This document shows positions 36,142 through 47,237 of a stretch of DNA of 64,000 nt, in pieces (within the stretch, counting starts at the first letter, position 1; the number at the start of each line of letters is the position of its first letter). The stretch spans positions 9,238,001 to 9,302,000 of the forward strand of contig CM114273.1 in NCBI GenBank assembly GCA_050084515.1, in the 5' to 3' direction. The translations under genes and the position numbers were made by a program. The notes under the pieces are model-generated. The model was not told where the DNA came from. It searched no databases and was given only the letters and a program-made list of their open reading frames with translations. The DNA comes from Blasia pusilla (lineage: Eukaryota > Marchantiophyta > Marchantiopsida > Blasiales).

Positions 36142-37530
36142 TAGTTAAGCCCTGAGCTTGGGAAGAGTCGAAGAATTATCGACGACTTCATGTTAAACCA
36201 AAATAGGAAGAATGGACGGTAACTCAAATCTTGGTGTTACATTATTAGTTGGGCCGATTGTGGATGTATTCTCGACAACTTCATGAAATGAATTGTCAAC
36301 CAACTCAAGTCTTGGAGATCGAACATAGGCTTCTTGACTTTTTTCTACCATTTCTCCACCCTCATTGGAAGGTGTGCAAAAATAACAACATCACCATATT
36401 ATAAAGAACAGGTATAATTTATACATCAGCAATGAAAGATTTCCAATGAGGATGTAAAAAGTAAGGTGCTATATATATACCTTGTGAATTGACTACCAAC
36501 ACTCAAAACCTCCTAATTTGGAATAGTTGCAATACTCCCAACTACCAAAGACGGCTCATGTTGAACATGATTCGCTTTCTTTCTCTTTCTATATTCTCGA
36601 TACAAAGTCCTCTTTTTTTTAGAGCTTCCATTCTATCAGCACGGATAGCACCATTTTATTTTTGTGCTTCGCCGCGTAGAACCTTTAAAAAATCATGTAT
36701 ATCGACAAGATTCAATGAATGGGAAGCTCGGAACAACACATGAATGTTAAGAGCAACAACAAAATAAATTAAAAGTGGAGATTATGCAGGGTGGAAATGT
36801 GCATATGCTTAATGATCTTCAATGCTATGAACTTAAGTAGGAGATGTCTCGAGCAGGAGTTCATCTTGAACGTGTGGTTGTTGTGCTAAGATTTCTTTGC
36901 GGTGGGCACACCTTTTTTGTTGTGCATTCGCACGCATTAATTTTTGGAAGTCACGCAAGTCCAATGGATTTGATGGAATAGGAAGTCTGTACAAATTTTG
37001 GATTAAAAGGGTATATATAGAAAAATGGCATATAAGGCGAGAGTGGAAATGGATATACAATGCTCCCATCTGTACCCTAAACAAAGGTGCTTACATCGGA
37101 GAGGTGGTCTTTAATACTTCGTTTTGGCTCCTTGAAATTTGTTGTAGATTTGATACATTTGTGATAACACTGAGAGGTCGTCTCTCCACGTTCGATAATA
37201 ATCCACCGACACTCACCATCTACAAGACACACCATGAAAGTATTCATACAAAATTTTTTGGGGTCTATTTTTAAAAAGGGAATTTTAATGAAAATTTTTA
37301 CTAAATAAAAGCTTGAAAAGGCCAAATGGTACATTAAAAAAGATGACGAAAAGAAAATAGGAAAAAATGGGGCTAAAAAATTAGATGGGTCTATTTTTCA
37401 TGTTTTAAAATAAATAAATAGAAGAGACAAAGAATTATGAAATTTGGATGGGAAGAAAAAAGGAAAAGAAAAATTTGGAAAATTGAAAAGAAGTTTTAAA
37501 AAGTTATAAAAAAATTTTAAGCACAAATAT
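36142..37530 (-). other. 5' part of the Helitron, weakly coding
   Basis: Two related minus-strand peptides appear: NPLDLRDFQKLMRANAQQKR followed by CAHRKEILAQQ (36833-37084), and HSLNLVDIHDFLKVLRGEAQ near 36720-36640. They look like duplicated exons of the Helitron N-terminal region. 37270-37530 is A-rich and empty. Confidence 0.45.
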
Positions 37531-37559
37531 CGGTTAGGTTCGGGCTACGGAACCTACCC

Positions 37560-38160
37560 TAGCCTAACTCGAGCATATCGACCCTACCCGCTCCCTCCTC
37601 CTCCGCGGATCGTGCGGAGGAGGCGCAGATCTAAACCCTAACGGTCCGATATTACATCTAACGGTCCACTTCGTGAGGATCGTTAGATGTGATATTGGAC
37701 GGCTGGGGTCACACCAACCGCCGCCCATTGCCCTTTCCCCCTTCCCCCTTCCCCCTTCCCTGCTCTCACTCTCCCTCTCTCTCAGTCTTCCCCACTCACT
37801 TTCCCCCGCTCTCTCCCCGGCGCACACTCTCCTCCGTTCTCTCTCCCCCGCTCACGTCCCTCCACTTTTCCTTCATCCAATGCCTGCGCCTAAATGCACC
37901 TTACTTCAGATCAAAAAAGTGTACGCTTCAGAGCGGATAGAAACAGGCTGGCGAGGCATGTTCGGCCTGCTGGGTTTGTTGAGGCACTTGAGTGCCTCTC
38001 ATGTACTCGTGTGTTCTTGAGCGGGTTTTTGTGCAAGGCTACCTGGTGCTAGTTTTTGTGCAGGTGGTGCCTCTCGTGCCAAGTTGGGATGGGATTTGAG
38101 GTTCGTGTGGGGTTGGCTCATCGGTTGTGTTATTCTTGAGTGCCTCGTGCCAAATTTGGA
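37560..38160 (+). other. GC-rich gene-leader-like patch
   Basis: A GC- and CT-rich island in AT-rich surroundings. It has an inverted repeat CCTCCTCCGC/GCGGAGGAGG (37597-37606, 37614-37623). A second, 18 of 20 bases, has arms 37644-37663 and 37681-37700 and AACGGTCC words. A pyrimidine-rich leader (37730-37880) and ordinary-looking sequence follow. No coding frame is convincing. It may be a captured promoter/5' UTR or the remains of a gene start. Confidence 0.4.
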
Positions 38161-38165
38161 TGCAA

Positions 38166-38288
38166 TAACTAGGAGAAGGTCTTTAGAATATTTTTTTGGG
38201 TCAATGAATGAATGACTTGTAATGTGTTTTTTAGCTTTTTGACCCTTTGGGTCCCAGAAGCTTGATATATTTACCATTTACCATTTAC
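38166..38288 (+). mobile_element. LINE 3' end fragment (~123 bp)
   Basis: TAACTAGGAGAAGGTCTTTAG to the tail ATTTACCATTTACCATTTAC, including GACCCTTTGGGTC. It starts at nearly the same LINE position as the fragment at 57107-57226. Confidence 0.85.
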
Positions 38289-38423
38289 TCCAGGAAGACT
38301 TCTTTACAAAAAATGCTCTTTCTGTCAAAATTTCAAAAATATGGGCACTATATACCCCCTCACTCAAATGTGAGACGTCTCGGAAAACACTCTTGTCCGT
38401 TATATTCTACTGCTGCAATGTAC

Positions 38424-39185
38424 CTAAGGACTTGTATCATCTGGTAACTCTATAATTTCAACATCAGGGGGAGGTTGGCCATAAATGGTCGAAGGTCTAT
38501 TGATGACGTTTGGTGTGTTGTTCCTCATCCTCTCTCTCCATCCTGTCACTACCTTTGAAGAACCTAAGACCTCATTCTGCACTCTTACTTCGGTAGGCAC
38601 AAAAGGTGCTATTGGTGATTCTCCCACCTCTAGCAATGCCGCAGTATGCTGCTCAAACTTTCGCCTCCAGTTCTCGTCCACGTACTCTAGTTCTTCCGTT
38701 ATTTGAGCCTTGAAATTCTAGACCACTTCCTCTATCAAGTCTTGTGCCTTCGCTAGCTCTTCGCGTACTTCAGCATAAAGCCTTTGATCCGCCTCAAGCA
38801 CCGCAACCTTCATCGTGGCTTGGCTCCATTGGGCTAACAAGTCAATATTAGTGTGTTGCTGGTCTATGAGGAGCTTACCCTTCTTCGCGTTCTCCAACAT
38901 CACACTCTGAAGACTGACCTAGAGAAGATTGATCCGCTCTTGCAGCTTCTCTGTGTGAAGCAAAGACTGATGTAATGGTGCAAAGAGCTGATCTGCTCCA
39001 TGCTCGATGTCAATTGCTAAGCTCTCCCACTGTCGGGCATTACGTGACTCGTACTTTGCTTCCACCAATTTTGCCTCAGCTTTGGGAAGAGACTTCTGAA
39101 GCTTTTTGATTTCCTTCTCATGCGTTCGGTTTTATCTTTCCATAGACTTGTTGATTGTCCTTTGCACCGGAGCTTGATCTACCAT
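38424..39185 (-). pseudogene. Coiled-coil protein remnant of unknown type
   Basis: The minus-strand reading has few stops: KEIKKLQKSLPKAEAKLVEA, LLIDQQHTNIDLLAQWSQAT, VAVLEADQRLYAEVREELAK, then VDENWRRKFEQHTAALLEVG and a Pro-rich acidic end (PPPDVEIIELPDD). The heptad-like, Glu/Lys/Leu-rich composition suggests a long coiled coil followed by a disordered tail. It could be a retrotransposon gag-like protein; I do not recognise it. It abuts LINE sequence at 39186. Confidence 0.45.
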
Positions 39186-39189
39186 TATG

Positions 39190-40588
39190 TCAATGATATT
39201 GGCCCCCGATATCTCAATCTTCTAGATGTATGAGGGGTAGAAATTGATACCAGATGAAAGTAGCAATACCGCCATAACCCCATCCTGGCGGTTGCCTTCT
39301 TTGGTTCCATGTCGATCCCACCAAAGTAAACCCTTGCATCTCTACAATAGTATTGCTTTCATGTTTCCAAGTCTCCATAATATTGATGATGTCCGCCATA
39401 TCCAAAATTGGTAGAGCACTCACATACTTTGTTGTTGAAAGGCCTCGTATATTCCACATCAACACTCTCAACTTCTTGGATTACTAGGTTGATAACTCTT
39501 TTTTTCTCTCGTCAACAATTGCTCGACCATCACGTAGATAAGCAAAAAAACATGCTTCTTGAGCCTCTTTGACCAAGAACTTGGTGACAACACTCTTTGC
39601 CTCTTCGCTCTATGTTTTTGGAAATTCTCTCATTCTTTCAACATGAGAATTGGTTTTCCTTTTCTATCTCTTGCTCTTGACAAAAAGAGATATAAGCAAC
39701 CTTTGTAGCTTCACCATAAGATTTCATTTTCACTTCCAAAGTTTTAACAACCTCATGCAATTCTGAACTATTGGGAGTAGTTGCTAATGATGATGCCTTC
39801 TCTTGAACATCTGCAACAGATTTGGAAAGATCCAGCATCACACTAGAGCTATCTTTCAACACCTTCTTCAAAACCTCTTGCGTTGCCTTCAACTCTCAGA
39901 TTTGAATACGTGCAAGGTTAAATTGAGAATTTTGTACATTGAATTCTTATCAAAGCTCTTTCAATTCATGCAAGACCACTTGCACTAGATTCAAGATTTT
40001 GAGTAGTCATCATGAAGTCAACTTCACTACATCGCAGATATTGCACGACCTTCAATCAAGTAGAGCAGAATCTTCAACACCACACAAATTCTGCACTAGA
40101 AGATGTTTGTGCTTGAATTTAAAAGATCTTTGGGTATCTCCTCAAATTCCACGTTTCCTCAAAATCTCAGCTTCATATGACACTCCACGTGAAAGATATG
40201 GCCTCTGCAAGATTCAGATATGAAATCCTTAAATGTGAAAGAGCATAAACTAAAATCTCTCACAAATTTGTCTTTATAACTTGATTGGCTTTAAAATTTT
40301 TGGAGCTAGGGTGCCTTCTTACAATCCACAGCTCCTCCAAATCTCATCTTCATGTGACACTCCACCTGAAAGATATGGTCTCCACAAAATTTAGATATGA
40401 AATCTTCAAATGTGGAAGAGCAAAAACTCAAATCTCTCACAACTTCGACTCTGTAACTTGGTTGGCCTTGAAATTTGCAAGGATAAGTATTTGCCTCACA
40501 TTCCTTGTCTCCTCAAAATCATAGGGTCATGTAATACTGCACCTCATAGATATGGCCTCCGCAAGATTCAGATCTGAAATCCTTAAAT
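39190..40588 (-). mobile_element. LINE 5' end: monomers, ORF1 start, endonuclease start
   Basis: On the minus strand, from 40588: about 2.3 monomers of 176-177 bp. ORF1 N-terminus follows (39990-39638; TQEVLKKVLKDSSSVMLDLS, SKSVADVQEKASSL, SSELHEVVKTLEVKMKSYGE). After a deletion of the ORF1 RNA-binding part comes the endonuclease N-terminus (39471-39214; MRVLMWNIRGLSTTKYVSAL, DMADIINIMETWKHESNTIV, WGYGGIATFIWYQFLPLIHL). It stops at 39190. The Asn and Glu of the endonuclease catalytic set (WNIRG, ETW) are preserved. Confidence 0.9.
40190..40588 (-). repeat. LINE 5' monomers (176-177 bp period)
   Basis: The anchor GATATGG(C/T)CTC occurs at about 40195, 40371 and 40548, giving spacings of 176 and 177. 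Units share TTCAGATCTGAAATCCT-like and AAATCTCTCACAA blocks with the arrays at 46194 and 49290. Confidence 0.9.
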
Positions 40589-40599
40589 GTCACAATATA

Positions 40600-41471
40600 T
40601 TTAGCCTCACTCTTTGTGGGCGCAGATTCTTGTCATTAAGTCTCTTTCTTTATGCTTGGACTATCTTTGTATGGCCAAGAGCAAGATGTCTTGCCTCCTC
40701 CATGGATACCAAGTCTTCATTCCTCTTTGTGGTGATAGCCGAATCTTTTTCGTTCCTTTCCTCTTCCAGAATTCGGTAGGTGGGCACATCCCATTCGATT
40801 GGAACAAGGGGTTGAATTCCATACATCAAAAATATTGGTGTATACTTGGAAGTGACATTTTCTTCCATTCAGTAGCCCAGAGCGCAACAGGAATCTTGGT
40901 ATCCCAGTCATAAGAATAGGTGAGAGTTAGGTGGTTCAAGATCCTGCAACTTCTCTGTTAACCCATTGGCTTTGGGATTGTAGGGTGTAGTCTTCCTATG
41001 CTTGATCACGAAGTGATCAATCAACACTTCAATCGTCTTGATGAGGAAATGGGTTCCTTGATTTCTTACCAATTCTAGCGGACAACTGTATCTGGTAATT
41101 ATCATCTCATATAAGAACTTGGCCACTGCCTCATTGTCATCTTTCCGAGTAGCTATTGCTTCCACCATCTTGGTACGATAATCTATAGCAATTAAGATAT
41201 ATTTTTGGTGGGTCTGCCTAGTGGTTGGTGAGATAGGTTCCACAAAATCAATACCCCACTTCTCAAAAGGGGCCACAGGAAGAATATGAACCAAAGGCCA
41301 GCGAGAGGTCGTTGTCGGCCTTCCTGCTCTTTGCCAAGCATCACACTTATGGATGAAGAACCTGACATCTCGATACATTGTGGGCCACCAATAGCATGCG
41401 GCTAGGATCTTCTTGATGGTATTTCTTGATTGCATAATGTCCTCATGCATCCTTTGAATGCATAGCAGCAA
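40600..41471 (-). pseudogene. Gypsy integrase
   Basis: Zinc-finger region (H..RNTIKKILAACYWWPTMYRD, IHKCDAWQRAG), catalytic core KWGIDFVEPISPTT, ITRYSCPLELVRNQGTHFLI (the second catalytic Asp of a DQGTHF-type motif is Asn) and TTPYNPKANGLTEKLQ. After a frameshift near 40910 the C-terminal part reads YGIQPLVPIEWDVPTYRILE. It stops at the LINE junction. Confidence 0.85.
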
Positions 41472-41569
41472 TCACCCGCGGAACTTCCTCTCTCTCCAAG
41501 CATCTTTTGTATTCTTCGTTTGCACCTAGCTTGAATAGCACATCCTAGCAGAGCTCATAGGGCCCTACC

Positions 41570-42891
41570 TTATGTAGAAACATTGCCTGTTCTTCTGCTG
41601 TCATAGGGGTTGGAAATATGAGAGTGACGAGGAAATCCTAGAATGTCTTTGTACGAAGATCTTCGTAGTGTCTCTTCGCTGATCAAGAACAGATCTTCGT
41701 CCAAAAAGTTGTCTTCAAGGGTCTTTGTGAGATCGGTATTTGGTGCCCTCAAGTGTGACAAGAAGTCCTTGTTGGTGTGGATCTTTCCCATTCTTGTTAC
41801 CATGTCAAATGTGAACTCTTGTAACAATAGAATCCACCAAGAAATCCTCCATGACAAATCTGCTTTGACCACTAAGGCACAAAGCGCAAAATGGTCGACA
41901 TGAAAAAAAAAAGGGTATCCCAACAAGTAATGCCGGAACTTATTGCAGACGAAGACCATTCCCAAGGCCTCTCTCTCCGTAGTAGTGTACATTTGTTCTG
42001 CAACTGAGAGCTGTCGACCTGCATAGTAGATGGGATAATCCTTCTTCTTCTCATCCAACTGACTTAGTACCACTCCAATCGCAAACGAAGAGGTGTCTAC
42101 ATACACCTGGAACGTGTTTGTCCAATCAAGAGGGCGAAGCAGTGGAGCTTTCATCAATGCTTGCTTCAACTCTTTGACAAGTTGGAGACCACTCCCACTC
42201 CTCGTTCTTCTTTAGAAGGGTTGTCAAAGGCTTCGCCTTTAGTGCATAATCTTTAATGAACCGGCGGTAATACCCTACATGCCCCAAGAATCCTCGTAGC
42301 TCACAAAGACTCGTGGGAGATTCCAATTCTGAAATTATCTCCACCTTAGCCTTATCCACTTTGGTACCGCGCGAGAAAGATGGAAATCATCATTCTTTGG
42401 AAAGTGGAAGGGGCGTTGCAGAGCCCAAAAGGCATCACTCGATAGGCAAAAGTGCCCCAATCCGTAGTGAAGGAAGTCAGGGCCCGGTCCTTCTCTCTAA
42501 TGGACACTTGATTGTAACCTGAATATCGATCCAAGATTATATAGTGCTCGTGACCGACCACTTTATCTAAGATAGTATCAGTAAAGGGCAGTGGGTGATG
42601 TTCCTTCAAGGTGGTTGCATTAAGCTTCCGGTAGTCTTGAAACACCCTGATCTTCCCTGACTGCTTCTTCGGTACAATAACTATGTGAGACACCCATTCA
42701 CTATTGAACACAAGATAGATGACTTTGGCTTCCAACTGCTCGTCAAACTCATCCTTAACCATTAAAGAATACTTGGAATTCAGCCTATACAGACGTATTC
42801 TTACAAGGACTGTCCCGTGTTTAAGTTCAGTCCTATGTTCACCATACTTGGCTGGCACTCCTTTCATCTCATCCATGGTGTAGGCTAACAC
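41570..42891 (-). pseudogene. Gypsy reverse transcriptase / RNase H, catalytic box deleted
   Basis: RT: EWVSHIVIVPKKQSGKIRVF, DYRKLNATTLKEHHPLPFTD, RYSGYNQVSIREKD, FAYRVMPFGLCNAPSTFQRM. Right after this (about 42355-42370) the sequence jumps to DKAKVEIISELESPTSLCEL and RGFLGHVGYYRRFIKDYA, so the segment with the YVDD box is missing. RNase H: FQVYVDTSSFAIGVVLSQLD, YYAGRQLSVAEQMYTTTERE, FVCNKFRHYLLGYPFFFHVD. Confidence 0.9.
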
Positions 42892-43255
42892 GTAAGGTAC
42901 TTAGAAAGTAAAGTTTTATATTTAGAAAGTTTAGACGCAGACAGATCTATGGATAGACGCAAAGCCTTGTTGTCAGTGATAGAGACTTCTTGGTAGTCTT
43001 TTTCCTGCACCATCTTCTCAGTAAACTGATATGTAGTGAGCCTAGATGGCTCTTTCTGGAAAGGACTTACTCTGCTCTAGCTATAGGAACTCTTCATCTA
43101 TCTCATAACATTCCAAATAGCACACATAGGACGAGGACGAGGACTTTGTGTAGGCTGCCGAGCCTTGATCCGAAGTATACCCCTCATCCGTAGCGGCTGT
43201 CTCTCCTTGAGACGGCCAAGACTTCCAAGACAACTTCACCAGCTTCTTTGGAGTA

Positions 43256-43700
43256 CTATATGGTGCTTTGTCTCTTCCAATCTGTGTTGACTTGCGCCCC
43301 ATAGAGCCAAGGTCTTCCAATCATTAGGGGATAACGTGTGATAGTCAATAGCTGGAGGACAAGGTAGTCCAATAAGAATAGCACTCCTATCATGGTGGGG
43401 ATCTGGGTAAGTTGCTCCAATGGTCGCTTCCAAAACTGGTTGGCAAAGCGCAAGTACTTATCCGTGGGCTTATACTTAGTGTAACCCAAAGCCTGAGCGG
43501 TTTGCTCTATCATTATGTTGATCCCGCTCCCGGAATCAATAGGGACCTTCTTGATGGTATGCCCTTCAATTTCCACTTCCACCTCTTGGGCTCCAAGGTC
43601 TTCAACCTCTATGCGGAACAAATCCACCATTGGGAGCTTCTTTGCTCATATCTTCTTCTTGCGTCCCACTTTCCACTGTTGTAGAATTTTCCCATAAATG
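43256..43700 (-). pseudogene. Gypsy protease region
   Basis: The minus-strand frame 43630-43256 contains IKKVPIDSGSGINIMIEQTA, the DSG active-site motif of retropepsins, followed by an intact fold-length segment to MIGRPWLYG. Confidence 0.8.
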
Positions 43701-44139
43701 GGATTACCCATAAGTACATGCAATAAGGATATGTTTGCTGGAATGGCTGCCAAATCCTTCAGCAAGTCATAAGCTTCCATCACTAGAGGGGAAGCCATCG
43801 AGGTCTCCACCCTAGGTTCTCTTTGCTTGGTTGAGGATTCTTGCGGTAAGACTCCACTTGCTTGTTCTTCATGGACTTGGTTGCGGACTTGCTCCTCCAC
43901 CTCATGATGGAAGTACTTTGGATGATTTCGATCAAACGTCGGATCTACATTGCCTTTCAAGATAGCATTCCCTGCTCAAAACGTCTTGACTCCTTCTTCA
44001 TAGCCGGTTTGCTTCGCGAAGACGAAGACTCTTGGGTCTTCGCCCTGGCAGTCTTCTTAGTCTTTGACGTGGTTTCCACTGCGAAGATCTCGTTGAGGAT
44101 GTCTTTGGGTCAATATGAGGTCCCTCTTCCTTAATGGTC

Positions 44140-46000
44140 ACCTTCCTTGTCTCCCTTGGTGAAGTGACATCTTCTACACGTACTAGCTGCACATTAACAT
44201 CATTCTTGGCACGGCACGGGTGGGGTAGTTACATTTTTTACTAATAGCCTTAGAACTTGAGGCTCCGGGCACTCCACCGCAGTGTGTCCTCCTTTCTTAC
44301 AATTGCCACATAGGGGGTTCAGCCCAACTGGTCTCTTTGGGTTTGGATAATTATTTGCCCAATGATCGGCTTCCCCGTAGTTATAGCAACAACTTCTTTT
44401 GATAGGTGGGGTGAACACGGCGGGTCATATACTCTGTCTTAGGGGCCAATGCTCTCCATACTCGGGTGGTACATATCTGGGAATCCAACTGCGAGGAGTA
44501 CTAGACCTTGGAATTGCTTGGACTACACAGCATCCCTCCAACGGATCTGCTTGATACCATCCCTCCTCCATAGATGGGTCTTCTTATACCCAACATAAAT
44601 CTCGTTGAAGCGGGCACTCTGGCATTTTATGCCCTTGAGTCCCACAGGAACTGCACCATATGTTAGGCTCCATACGTCCCGGCCTTCTTCTAGGATCGTT
44701 CAGAGCCTCCAGGTGTACCTTCATTTTGGCCATTGATTCGTAAATTCCCTGATGGCGGACTTCTCCCCATCCTTCTTGGTCGTGCGGGCAGGACTCACAA
44801 ACTTGCGGATCTCCGTCTTCACACTCTTGTCCTTACGCCCTTTCCATGAGGACAAAGACCTTTTTGGGCGTCTTGCCCTCTTCTTCCTTTTGCCCTTGGA
44901 GTCTTCCTCAAACTCTGAGTCTTCGCTAGTACTGCCTGACGAGGTATCCAAAGATTTGGACAAAGACGAAGACTCTTCGGACAAAGAACTTGGCTTTGGT
45001 ATTAGTCTAATAGATATGAGGAATATTTTGGAAGCTGGAACTCCCTGTCCTAGCTACGACTCGCCGTTGGATTTCAGATCATGGCTAGTTCCACCGTAGC
45101 AGACAACTAGAGTTGGCACAACTGCATTAGTTGAAATTGCCTCACGCATGCCATGGAGTTAATAATTAAAGGTCACGCTAGTTTTGCGCTTCCTTTGATG
45201 TCTCGTCTTCTGCATCCTCCTAGACATTTCCGAGGCCTCGTAGGCTTCTGCAAAGGCGATGATCACTACTAAGGAGTCTCTTTGCCCTCTGCGACAGTAG
45301 CGATCCATCTCCTTGGATAAAACAGACACATACCAATCCACCAGCTATGACACAGTGGTGTACCAACCAAGCTGCGAAATCTTTGAATGTACTCTCTCAA
45401 AGTCTTTTTCTTCTTCCTCTTGAGATCACGAAGCTTCGTAAGTAAGCAATCATCAAATTCCAGGTCCTGAAACTCATGAAGAAATGCCTTAAGCAGGGCT
45501 TTCTAAGTTTCGAGGTGTTCTACTTTTATCCCCTTATACCACTGACTGGCACACTTCTTTAAGAGTCCAGGAAAGACTCTAAGAAGATCTTCCTCCGAGC
45601 CTTCTCCATTCACTTTTGCTACATGGGTAAACTCTAGAATAAAGTCATCCGCTTGCTTCCAGCAAAGGTGGAAAACCTCATTAACGTCTTACGTAGCTGT
45701 GCCATTGGTGCCTCGTTGTCTTCGCTAATGGAAGGAATTTCGCCACATGATGGGGAAGGCAAGTCCCCGGTGGTAATGTTATCGTTCTCTCGGTAAGAGC
45801 TGTTGTGGCCAGACGGCTCCCACTTCTCTTCTCGGTCTGTCTTTGCTGGTGAATCAGGAGGTATAGGCGACTTCCTCCTTTCTTATCTTCGCCTAGGAGG
45901 CTTCAGACAAAGAGGGGAATGATTCTTTGCACGCGTCCCTAGCGGTCTCCAGGCACGTCGCTCTCTCTTTCTCTTCTTCGTTGTTCGGCTCTTTGCTCGC
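44140..46000 (-). pseudogene. Gypsy gag
   Basis: A degenerate minus-strand gag with a retrotransposon gag core near 45640-45350 (FLESFLDS, RTWNLMIAYLRSF, REYIQRFRSL) and an acidic Ser-rich plus Lys/Arg-rich linker (44984-44721). Two zinc knuckles lie near 44395-44240. The second, CGNCKKGGHTAVEC, is intact; the first has Tyr at two Cys positions (CYNYGEADHWANNY), both explained by G-to-A changes. Confidence 0.8.
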
Positions 46001-46193
46001 GCGTTTCAATACTTCTTTCCCAATCCATCCAAAACTTCCAAAGATCTTAAATGCCTCACCCAGCACGCAAGGCTCTACTCCATGGGAGTGAAGACTCTTA
46101 GGATAAGTTGCTTATTTCAATGGTACTCTCTGCATAGGATGATCCTCTGCTAGCAGTACACGTCCTACACCAAGCGAGGATCCAACGACTTGA

Positions 46194-46934
46194 CTAACAA
46201 GCTGAATCTTGCAGAGGCCATATCTTTTACATGGAATGTTACATGAACTAAGATTTTTAAAAAACATGAAGTGTGAGAATGTGCCCTAGCATTGCAAATT
46301 TTAAGTCCAACCAACTTACAAAGACGAAGTTGTGAGAGATTTGAGTTTATGCTCTTCCACATTTTAGGATTTTAGATCTGAATCTTGTGGAGGCCATATC
46401 TTTCAGCTGGAGTGTCATATGAAATTGAGATTTTTATAAAACTTGGAGTGTGAGAGGGTTCCTTAGCTTTGCAAATTTCAATGCCAACCAACTTATAGAG
46501 ACAAAGTTGTAAGAGATTTGCGTTTCTGCTCTTCCACATTTGAGGATTTCAGATCTAAATCTTGCGGAGGCTATGTCTTTTAAGGGGAGTGTCATATGAA
46601 GCTAATATTTTGAGGAAAAATGGAGTGTAAGGAGGCGCCCTAGCCTTGCAAATTTCAAGTCCAACTAACTTACAAAAACGAAGTTGTGAGAGATTTGAGT
46701 TTCTACTCTTCCACATTTGAGGATTTCAGATCTAAATCTTGCAGAGGCCATATCTTTCACGTGGAGTGTCACATGAAGCTGAGATTTTGATGAAACCTGG
46801 AGTGTGAGGAGACGCCCAAAGATCTTTAAATTTCAAACACAACCAACTTCTAGTGGGGAAGTTGTGTGGTGTTGGAGATTTTGCTCTACTTGATTGGAGG
46901 TCGTGCAATACTTGGGATGTAGTGAAGTCGATTA
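46194..46934 (+). repeat. LINE 5' monomers (176-177 bp period)
   Basis: GAGGC(C/T)AT anchors fall at 46214, 46390, 46567 and 46744. Each unit has a TTGTGAGAGATTTG(A/C)GTTT block and CTCTTCCACATTT. Confidence 0.93.
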
Positions 46935-47237
46935 CACAATGACTACTCATGACGAAATCTTGAATCTAGTGCAAGTGGTCTTGCATTAATTGAAAGAGCT
47001 TCGACAAGAATTCAAGGTATAAACTTCTCAAATGAACCTCGCACATATTCAAATTCGAGAGTTGAAGGCAACGCAAGAGGTTTTGAAGAAGGTGTTGAAA
47101 GATAACTCTAGTGTGATGCTAGATCTTTCCAAATCTATTGCGGTTATTCAAGAGAAGGAATCATCATAAGAAACTACTCCCAATAGTTCACGATTGCATG
47201 AGGTTGTTGAAACTTTAGAAGTGAAAATGAAGTCTTT
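46194..47237 (+). mobile_element. LINE 5' end: four monomers and ORF1 start
   Basis: Four tandem monomers lead into ATG ACTACTCATGACG (46935) and the ORF1 N-terminus: ELKATQEVLKKVLKDNSSVM, LDLSKSIAVIQEKE. It is cut at about 47237 after GAAAATGAAGTC, where unrelated sequence begins. Confidence 0.9.

Larger units (their letters stand above)
30722..37530 (-). mobile_element. Decayed autonomous Helitron (minus strand)
   Basis: The 3' terminus at 30722-30725 reads, on the minus strand, hairpin CGTGC-ATC-GCAC(A), spacer AGGCACCTTA, CTAG before T. It is nearly identical to the ends at 16993 and 55307. Inside, all on the minus strand, lie the Rep and Pif1-type helicase remnants (36141 to 30918) and upstream exon-like pieces. 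The 5' terminus was not found; the strong change from AT-rich to GC-rich near 37530 is used as a provisional limit. Confidence 0.75.
40589..46193 (-). mobile_element. Gypsy-type retrotransposon body without LTRs
   Basis: Minus strand, 5' to 3': gag (about 46000-44200), protease, RT, RNase H, integrase (about 41471-40600). No LTR is visible at either end. Instead LINE 5' monomers meet it on both sides in divergent orientation (40588 and 46194). Confidence 0.85.

Noticed and set aside
30722-37530. Intact Helitron able to transpose on its own
   Set aside because: Rep and helicase are split by several stops, shifts and a LINE-tail insertion, and no 5' terminus was found.
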